The notes beneath the pieces are model-generated. The model ran no database searches, was not told the origin of the DNA, and worked only from the letters and a program-made list of their open reading frames with translations. From Lobosporangium transversale (Eukaryota; Mortierellomycota; Mortierellomycetes; Mortierellales; Mortierellaceae), in NCBI RefSeq assembly GCF_002105155.1, contig NW_019029087.1:1-28402 (forward strand): DNA of 28,402 nt. The letters are read 5' to 3'. Below are positions 20,748 through 28,402 of this stretch, piece by piece. Position 1 is the stretch's first letter; each line of letters opens with the position of its first letter. Position numbers and translations under genes: made by a program.

Positions 20748-20789
20748 ACAGTATATAGAGCGAATCTGAATCAATATTAAGACAGGGAG

Positions 20790-20832
20790 TGCTCTGTGTC
20801 TTGAAATGTGACTGTCACTGCTCTGTGTCTTG
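20790..20832. repeat. Subterminal direct repeats around a palindrome, Crypton 3' end
   Basis: TGCTCTGTGTCTTG occurs at 20790-20803 and 20819-20832. Between them lies the perfect palindrome GTGAC-T-GTCAC (20808-20818). The same arrangement is present in copy B from 25342. Confidence 0.85.
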
Positions 20833-21288
20833 TTTGTGTAACCATTTTGGCGTATATTTAAGTCAAAGTGCGTATAATGTAGTCAATATAAACCACAGAA
20901 TGCGTAAAATGTAGTGAAAACGGCGTATATTCCTTCCTTTTCAATCATTAGTATTTCAGATACCTTGCTATTCTGGTATTATTTGACTTTTTACAGACCA
21001 CATCTGGTCAAGTTAATCTAAACTAACATTCCCTTTATCCATACTCCATACTATTCGCCATTTATTTCCCTCAACGGAAATGAGGAGAAAGTGCGTTTAG
21101 ACGCTACCAAACGCCAAACGGATCGCAAACGCGCGACTCACAAACATACCAATTTCTTTTTATTTTATTTTTTTGGCAAAGCAATTAATGCATTTAGTAT
21201 TTTATTACTATATCTATTATTATATATGTTACTATCGTACATGCTTCTATATATGCTATTGTTACCTACCTGGGAAGTGTATTGTCAT

Positions 21289-24200
21289 TTATTGGTCATC
21301 TTCAGGATCCTCTTGCTCCCTAGCTTTCATGGATATCAACAGTGAGTTAATAGTCTTTCCCTCATTTGCCTGTGACCACTCAGCAACAATGTCTTCAGGA
21401 TTGCGACCTTCCCTTCGTGCTGCTTCGTTGATCAGCCTAATTAACTCATATCGTCGATTGTAGGCCCTTTGGTCTGATGTATTCACTGGCCAACTCGGGT
21501 TCAATCTTTTAAATGCTGCAAGGGGCCCATGAAACTCATCCCAAGCATCTGCCACTGTGAGCTTTCCGCGGTCTGCTTTCCATTTGAAAGTGGCGCTTGA
21601 TGAGCTGGGGCCTGGGGACGAGTGATGCGATGGCTCTGGCGCTCGTTGGAAGCAATGTAGAGGAGCTTGAACCAGCGATGAGTGCTGTTGAGGTACCTGT
21701 GGGGGACGCGTCGCAAACGGCTGCTGTTGAGGGACTCTGCGCAGAGCAGGATAGCTTGGCATAGTATGGGGATATGGCCCAAGAAGACCGGCTGAATTCA
21801 AGGGATGCGCTGGAGCTTGGCGAGCTGACGGATCCTGCAATAAATGTATCACTATCTCCATTTGCTGCTTTAGCGTCGCGAGCTCTGAGCTCATGGCAGA
21901 CAACTGCGCCCTTTGTTGTGCTTCTTGCTGTGCCATTTGTGCTCCTTGCCGAGCAATAGCTGCTTCAAGAGATGCATTCTGGTGACTAAGGCTGTTTAGC
22001 GCGTTGGAGACCACATGTTTGTCAACTGGGACTAATGGATTGACAACATTGGCGCTCTGCTGATGCACTTCGATCGCACGAAGGAGCTCTCTCTGAAAGT
22101 CAAGGAACAGCTGACTCTCAAAGATTTCTGGAAGTGATTCTAAAAGCTTATTGCTCAGAGTCCTTCCTTTGCTGTCAGGCTTCAGGTACAGCACGGCGTC
22201 TTGAAGGATAACTCTCCTCATTTGTACCAGCAATAGTAGGAAAGCTCTTCGATCAATCATTGCGCTGTTCATGAGCTTATTGGCCGTTGCGGCGGAGCTT
22301 CCCGTAGTTTCTTCATCTTGATCCCTAGCCGCTGTCGAATGGCGCATACGCTCCTGCCAGCCTCCCCAGTGCAGGTCGTCCTCCGTGATGAGATCCGGGT
22401 TTACATCTGTCATAGCATCATTACAATCCTTGACCCATTCCTCATTCTCTCTAACGCTGCTGTTAAAGTTCCCTTCGATCCAAGGGAAAATTTTCCTCTG
22501 CAGCTCCAAGTCAGGGATAACGAGATTACGCTCAAGGATATAAGGTTCCTGTTCCTTGTTGAAATGAGCCATATAAAACGCGCCAGTGGTGGGGTTCTTT
22601 GGAGCATAGAAACTCTCCATCTGTCCCATTACCCAACGCCCAAGGTGACGGATATGCTCCAAGCCTAAGCCCAGACGGTACGCATCTGATGTTCCTGCGT
22701 GTCGACCGGCGTGAGTGACCTTGGTCGAATAAATGCCACAGGTTCGCATCACAGAAGCTGTGGCATCGATTTGAGTCTTTGGTGCAACAGCATTCTTGCG
22801 AAGGCCTGCGTTGCGCTTCTCGATCGTACTAGCCGCGACCAAAAGCTTGATGTTGTACCAATCGTCAGGATCAGCGAAGTTTGGGACATCCTCCTTATCC
22901 AGCTATTATAGGAATGGTACGCGACCCAACATTTAACAACGAGCTAGGAAAGTACATAACCTATATTGCAGTAAGAAGAGACAAGAATGGCACAAATCTC
23001 TTACCATAAATCGTTCTAACATGTAGAAGCCAAACGCTCCTACAGTACACCTGTAAAAACTTTATGACGAAAGGCGGTTGCATAAAGCTTAACACCCTTT
23101 TTATTTGTTTTGCCACGAGATATGCAAAACGTAAGTCCGAGAGCTGGCTGGGACCCACTTGCCGGATGGGAGGACATGATACTGAACACATCAGATAGGT
23201 TAAGATTGCGAATGTCTTCATCTCGCAGCAGCATATGGTGTCGTGCCAAGATGCAAAGGCGCTCACGCATATATTGAAATCTACCTTCCGCATGGTACAC
23301 TCGCTTCCCTTTTAGCCGCAGCATTGGCTTCATACCCCACGTATGGAGGGCCATCCGAATGAACTGCTTCTCATTATAGGGGTCGCGAATAGAACAGGTA
23401 TCAGTGCGCGTCGATCCCTGGAATGAGGTGTCGTACACTAGTTTCCCCTCGTATTCCTCGATAGCCTCCTTCAGCGGGATATCCTTGCGCGGATGAGGTG
23501 CAGGGTTTGGCCAATCACCTTTGATGACGCTTGCTCCTTGTAGAGATAAATTAATGCCTTCCTGGCACAATCCACTGTTTCTATCGAGATAGGCGCATAG
23601 ATGAATCTTCGGCCAGTCTCATCAGTTTGCGGATGCGAAAGAACTATATTTGGATTAAAATGAAGTGTCAGAATGTCAATTAAGAGTGAGCCACAGCTTT
23701 GAACAAGGTTATTTTGGTTACATGATTACACTAGATTTACTTTTTGCTCTTTCCGCAATGGAGGAGACCATGAGGGCTTGTGGTTCAGCAGACATGAGGG
23801 CCTCTTCTTCAGCTGGTTGCGAGTGATTTTGTTCCTCGTCTTCGCTTCCTGCATCGTCTTTGTCACCTTGGGAGGCTTCCTCAACCCCTCAAATGCCGGA
23901 GTCTCATAAGGCTGTGAATTACGTTGGCTATAATTTTGCTCCAGCTCATGGACAACATCCTGAAAAATACTTTCCTCTGTCTCTGCTTTCCAAGCCTTTG
24001 GTTTTCTCTTATTTTCGCGAGTCAGCTTGCCCTCTAACACTGATCTGGCCGCTTGTGATGAAGCCTTTCCAACGACGCCACTGAATCCCGCGTTTGAATC
24101 AATATATTTCTTACTGTGCGCTTGAAAACAACCTCCTCGAAAAACTTTAACATTTTTCTTGCGTCAACGCTGCAGTCCGCTTTTTCTCTTGTGCTGCAGA

Positions 24201-24744
24201 ACACCTATCATTTATATTGTATTTGCATATTTTGTATTACGAAGCATGAAAAAAAAAATTTGACTGTCCTAAAAAATAAAATAAACAAATAAACAAAATA
24301 ATAAACTTACCTGCCAAGCTTTCAAGTATGTCTTGTACTGCAGCAATGTCTTTGAGGGATTCTTGTTGGCGAGGAGAGATTCGAGAACATGGTTAGCACA
24401 GGTTTTTCTCTGCTCTGCTGTTTCTTCAGACGAAAAAGGCGACTGAAGGTGGCTGGAAGAGTTATCAGTTGTTGCACCGATAATCGTGCCTTGGGAGTAG
24501 ATCCGCTTGCGAGGGTGTGTTCCTCGGAGACGTTGTGGACGCCTACAGAACAGGCCCTTCTTTTGCCCTCGCGATCTCTCTCCTTTTTTCTTTTTCATCT
24601 CTGGCTTCCTTAGCCTTTCGTGCATAGCCACTTCTTCCTTCTTTCCCTTGCTTCACGCTAAATCGAAGAAGGTCCGCTTGGACCTGAGTTTATTGATGAA
24701 GAGGCAGCGTTGCCAGAAGAAGAAGAAGCGATAGTGCGGGGCAT
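21289..24744 (-). CDS. Crypton tyrosine recombinase with GCR1-like C-terminal domain, copy A
   Basis: Inferred exons: about 24744-24311 (donor CAG|GTAAGT), 24204-about 23742, 23643-23005 (donor ATG|GTAAGA) and 22902-21289. The N-terminus has core-binding-like helices (LLQYKTYLKAWQ, VDARKMLKFFEEVVFK). Exon 3 carries the first catalytic Arg region LLRDEDIRNLNLSD and the KTNKKG strand. Exon 4 has HAGR (HxxR), LGRW and the nucleophile region MESFYAPK, then a long coiled coil (about 21990-21860), a Pro/Gln-rich linker and a GCR1_C-like tail (LTVADAWDEFHGPL ... RRYELIRLINEAARREGRNP). Exon 4 is open for its full length. Exon 3 has two one-base shifts that copy B lacks (near 23517 and 23053), and exons 1-2 also shift frame, so start and early exons are tentative. 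Confidence 0.82.
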
Positions 24745-25213
24745 CTTGATAGTTACTTTTATTTTTTGTTGAGGGAATTGGGTAGATATTTGTGAGTACG
24801 ATCAAGTGTTGCAAGTAGTGGTTATCGTAATAAATAGCGATGATGTATAATGTATAAAAGAAAAGAATAAAAAAGAAAATGTAACGAACATGGTTATTAT
24901 ACTTTAGCTCATATTGTCAAGTCCAGTTCAAGAATATACTCTCCTCATATTCAATTGTTCAATCGCTATCTTAGTGAGCTTGATCAATTGTTAGCTTCCC
25001 TCAAAGCGCGTTATTTTCCTTTGAGTACGGAATGAGTACAGATGAGGAATGAGTGGAAGAGTGGAAGGAATGCGGGAATGAAGAATTGAGTATGAAGCAA
25101 GGTGTTGATCAATCAGACCGCTTTGTGAGCGCGCTACGCGCGTGTAACTAAAGATACTTTTAGTTTCTACTTTTCAGTTAGATGTATGAAAAGACATGTG
25201 CCTGAATTCTAAC

Positions 25214-25231
25214 CTCTGTGTCTCTGTGTCT
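25214..25231. repeat. Subterminal CTCTGTGTCT repeats, Crypton 5' end
   Basis: Two overlapping CTCTGTGTCT units (25214-25223 and 25222-25231) lie 67-85 bp from the 5' terminus. They are in the same orientation as the units near the 3' terminus. Confidence 0.75.
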
Positions 25232-25298
25232 GTACGTGAAACCTATGAAACATTTTGCCTATTAATGGCATACACTGGAATTTGACTTAATAAACTAT

Positions 25299-28200
25299 TA
25301 CAGTATATAGAGCGAATCTGAATCAATATTAAGACAGGGAGTGCTCTGTGTCTTGAAATGTGACTGTCACTGCTCTGTGTCTTGTTTGTGTAACCATTTT
25401 GGCGTATATTTAAGTCAAAGTGCGTAATGTAGTCAATATAAACCACAGAATGCGTAAAATGTAGTGAAAACGGCGTATATTCTTCCTTTTCAATCATTAG
25501 TATTTCAGATACCTTGCTATTCTGGTATTATTTGACTTTTTACAGACCACATCTGGTCAAGTTAATCTAAACTAACATTCCCTTTATCCATACTCATACT
25601 ATTCGCCATTTATTTCCCTCAACGGAAATGAGGAGAAAGTGCGTTTAGACGCTACCAAACGCCAAACGGATCGCAAACGCGCGACTCACAAACATACCAA
25701 TTTCTTTTTATTTTATTTTTTTGGCAAAGCAATTAATGCATTTAGTATTTTATTACTATATCTATTATTATATATGTTACTATCGTACATGCTTCTATAT
25801 ATGCTATTGTACCTACCTGGGAAGTGTATTGTCATTTATTGGTCATCTTCAGGATCCTCTTGCTCCCTAGCTTTCATGGATATCAACAGTGAGTTAATTC
25901 TTTTCCCTCATTTGCCTGTGACCACTCAGCAACAATGTCTTCAGGATTGCGACCTTCCCTTCGTGCTGCTTCGTTGATCAGCCTAATTAACTCATATCGT
26001 CGATTGTAGGCCCTTTGGTCTGATGTATTCACTGGCCAACTCGGGGTTCAATCTTTAAATGCTGCAAGGGGCCCATGAAACTCATCCCAAGCATCTGCCA
26101 CTGTGAGCTTTCCGGTCTGCTTTCCATTTGAAAGTGGCGCTTGATGAGCTGGGGCCTGGGGACGGTGATCGATGGCTCTGGCGCTCGTTGGAAGCAATGT
26201 AGAGGAGCTTGAACCAGCGATGAGTGCTGTTGAGGTACCTGTGGGGGGACGCGTCGCAAACGGCTGCTGTTAGGGACTCTGCGCAGAGCAGGATAGCTTG
26301 GCATAGTATGGGGATATGGCCCAAGAAGACCGGCTGAATTCAAGGATGCGCTGGAGCTTGGCGAGCTGACGGATCCTGCAATAAATGTATCACTATCTCC
26401 ATTTGCTGCTTTAGCGTCGCGAGCTCTGAGCTCATGGCAGACAACTGCGCCCTTTGTTGTGCTTCTTGCTGTGCCATTTGTGCTCCTTGCCGAGCAATAG
26501 CTGCTTCAAGAGATGCATTCTGGTGACTAAGGCTGTTTAGCGCGTTGGAGACCACATGTTTGTCAACTGGGACTAATGGATTGACAACATTGGCGCTCTG
26601 CTGATGCACTTCGATCGCACGAAGGAGCTCTCTCTGAAAGTCAAGGAACAGCTGACTCTCAAAGATTTCTGGAAGTGATTCTAAAAGCTTATTGCTCAGA
26701 GTCCTTCCTTTGCTGTCAGGCTTCAGGTACAGCACGGCGTCTTGAAGGATAACTCTCCTCATTTGTACCAGCAATAGTAGGAAAGCTCTTCGATCAATCA
26801 TTGCGCTGTTCATGAGCTTATTGGCCGTTGCGGCGGAGCTTCCCGTAGTTTCTTCATCTTGATCCCTAGCCGCTGTCGAATGGCGCATACGCTCCTGCCA
26901 GCCTCCCCAGTGCAGGTCGTCCTCCGTGATGAGATCCGGGTTTACATCTGTCATAGCATCATTACAATCCTTGACCCATTCCTCATTCTCTCTAACGCTG
27001 CTGTTAAAGTTCCCTTCGATCCAAGGGAAAATTTTCCTCTGCAGCTCCAAGTCAGGGATAACGAGATTACGCTCAAGGATATAAGGTTCCTGTTCCTTGT
27101 TGAAATGAGCCATATAAAACGCGCCAGTGGTGGGGTTCTTTGGAGCATAGAAACTCTCCATCTGTCCCATTACCCAACGCCCAAGGTGACGGATATGCTC
27201 CAAGCCTAAGCCCAGACGGTACGCATCTGATGTTCCTGCGTGTCGACCGGCGTGAGTGACCTTGGTCGAATAAATGCCACAGGTTCGCATCACAGAAGCT
27301 GTGGCATCGATTTGAGTCTTTGGTGCAACAGCATTCTTGCGAAGGCCTGCGTTGCGCTTCTCGATCGTACTAGCCGCGACCAAAAGCTTGATGTTGTACC
27401 AATCGTCAGGATCAGCGAAGTTTGGGACATCCTCCTTATCCAGCTATTATAGGAATGGTACGCGACCCAACATTTAACAACGAGCTAGGAAAGTACATAA
27501 CCTATATTGCAGTAAGAAGAGACAAGAATGGCACAAATCTCTTACCATAAATCGTTCTAACATGTAGAAGCCAAACGCTCCTACAGTACACCTGTAAAAA
27601 ACTTTATGACGAAAGGCGGTTGCATAAAGCTTAACACCCTTTTTATTTGTTTTGCCACGAGATATGCAAAACGTAAGTCCGAGAGCTGGCTGGGACCCAC
27701 TTGCCGGATGGGAGGACATGATACTGAACACATCAGATAGGTTAAGATTGCGAATGTCTTCATCTCGCAGCAGCATATGGTGTCGTGCCAAGATGCAAAG
27801 GCGCTCACGCATATATTGAAATCTACCTTCCGCATGGTACACTCGCTTCCCTTTTAGCCGCAGCATTGGCTTCATACCCCACGTATGGAGGGCCATCCGA
27901 ATGAACTGCTTCTCATTATAGGGGTCGCGAATAGAACAGGTATCAGTGCGCGTCGATCCCTGGAATGAGGTGTCGTACACTAGTTTCCCCTCGTATTCCT
28001 CGATAGCCTCCTTCAGCGGGATATCCTTGCGCGGATGAGGTGCAGGGTTTGGCCAATCCACCTTTGATGACGCTTGCTCCTTGTAGAGATAAATTAATGC
28101 CTTCCTGGCACAATCCACTGTTTCTATCGAGATAGGCGCATAGATGAATCTTCGGCCAGTCTCATCAGTTTGCGGATGCGAAAGAACTATATTTGGATTA

Positions 28201-28402
28201 AAATGAAGTGTCAGAATGTCAATTAAGAGTGAGCCACAGCTTTGAACAAGGTTATTTTGGTTACATGATTACACTAGATTTACTTTTTGCTCTTTCCGCA
28301 ATGGAGGAGACCATGAGGGCTTGTGGTTCAGCAGACATGAGGGCTCCTCTTTCCACTGGTTGCGAGTTTTTTGATTTTTTTTGGGTAAATTTCTCCCTCT
28401 TT
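25299..28402 (-). mobile_element. Crypton transposon, copy B (5' part beyond window)
   Basis: Nearly identical to copy A from 25299 to about 28345. The differences are almost all one- or two-base indels. Its 3' end joins the 5' end of copy A directly, so the copies are head to tail. The last 60 bases match poorly and are T-rich, as at a low-quality sequence end. Confidence 0.82.
25836..28186 (-). CDS. Crypton tyrosine recombinase, copy B, 5' exons outside window
   Basis: Exon 28186-27546 is fully open here, reading through HKVFYRCTVGAFGFYM to the ATG|GTAAGA donor where copy A is shifted. The last exon starts at 27443 with the DPDDWYNIK region and has HAGR, LGRW and the tyrosine region intact. 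It hits a stop at 26340 because one G is missing relative to copy A. The GCR1-like tail (26343-25836) is broken by several more small indels. Taken with copy A, each supplies the open frame the other lacks. The nucleotide breaks may be sequencing errors, so I do not call it a pseudogene. Confidence 0.75.

Larger units (their letters stand above)
20747..25298 (-). mobile_element. Crypton transposon, copy A (apparently full length, about 4.55 kb)
   Basis: The 3' end (20747) is set by two comparisons: with copy B at 25299, and with the unoccupied flank at 6393. The 5' end (25298) is set by the abutting copy B and by relic C, whose homology starts at the same terminus (10555). Both ends carry ATACTGTA. 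Subterminal CTCTGTGTCT motifs lie near each end. No inverted terminal repeats are seen, as expected for Cryptons, which move by a tyrosine recombinase through a circular form. Confidence 0.82.

Noticed and set aside
21091..21345. Hydrophobic plus-strand frame (repeated at 25639) resembling a membrane protein
   Set aside because: It is AT-rich 3' untranslated sequence of the Crypton read in the antisense direction; the apparent hydrophobicity comes from TAT/CTA-rich sequence.
22318..22668. 116-codon plus-strand frame (repeated at 26859-27209)
   Set aside because: Antisense shadow of the Crypton recombinase exon; duplicated only because the element is duplicated.

Overview
The window looks like a piece of a filamentous fungal genome, most likely an early-diverging lineage such as Mucoromycota (low certainty on the clade). 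Three things point there: short GT-AG introns with fungal donors (GTAAGT, GTATGT), Crinkler (CRN)-type effector genes, and fungus-specific repeats (a CryptonF-like tyrosine-recombinase transposon with a GCR1-like C-terminal domain, a DUF6589-like gene, a solo LTR). I see no tRNA, rRNA or CRISPR array. Many homopolymer runs are present, and several frame breaks may be sequence errors rather than mutations.

Layout. Positions 1-20527 hold four minus-strand genes of the Crinkler / P-loop NTPase-nuclease class: (i) <1-1703, NTPase plus REase-like domain, no CRN header, three frame breaks; (ii) 2117-5908, CRN header spliced to an NTPase plus REase-like body; (iii) 16052-18048, NTPase plus REase-like body with no visible header and one frame break; (iv) 18695-20527, CRN header, a coiled-coil exon and a PD-(D/E)XK nuclease, intact with an inferred length of 512 aa. 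The two headers are near-identical but lead into unrelated bodies, and all header-side introns are phase 1, as expected for modular exon shuffling.

The stretch between genes (ii) and (iii) is a graveyard of repeats. A plus-strand DUF6589-like pseudogene (6409-8890) is split by a 325-bp solo LTR with a perfect 5-bp target duplication (GCGAT). Next come helicase-like exon scraps on the minus strand (8959-9690), then a scrambled Crypton relic on the plus strand (10555-12230). After that there is mostly non-coding, homopolymer-rich DNA to about 15.6 kb, with one small hypothetical gene (13052-13417).

From 20747 to the end lies a head-to-tail tandem pair of Crypton elements on the minus strand. 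Copy A (20747-25298, about 4.55 kb) appears complete. Copy B (25299-28402) runs off the window. They abut at a short shared core (ATACTGTA). Copy A sits 220 bp upstream of the CRN gene at 20527; an unoccupied paralogue of that flank survives at about 6393, which fixes the insertion point. The Crypton protein has a core-binding N-terminus, an R...HxxR...Y recombinase, a coiled coil and a GCR1-like DNA-binding tail.

The most interesting aspects are the Crinkler header paralogy with an apparent conversion tract, the Crypton tandem with its terminal motifs, and a palindromic repeat bracketing the headerless NTPase-nuclease gene.
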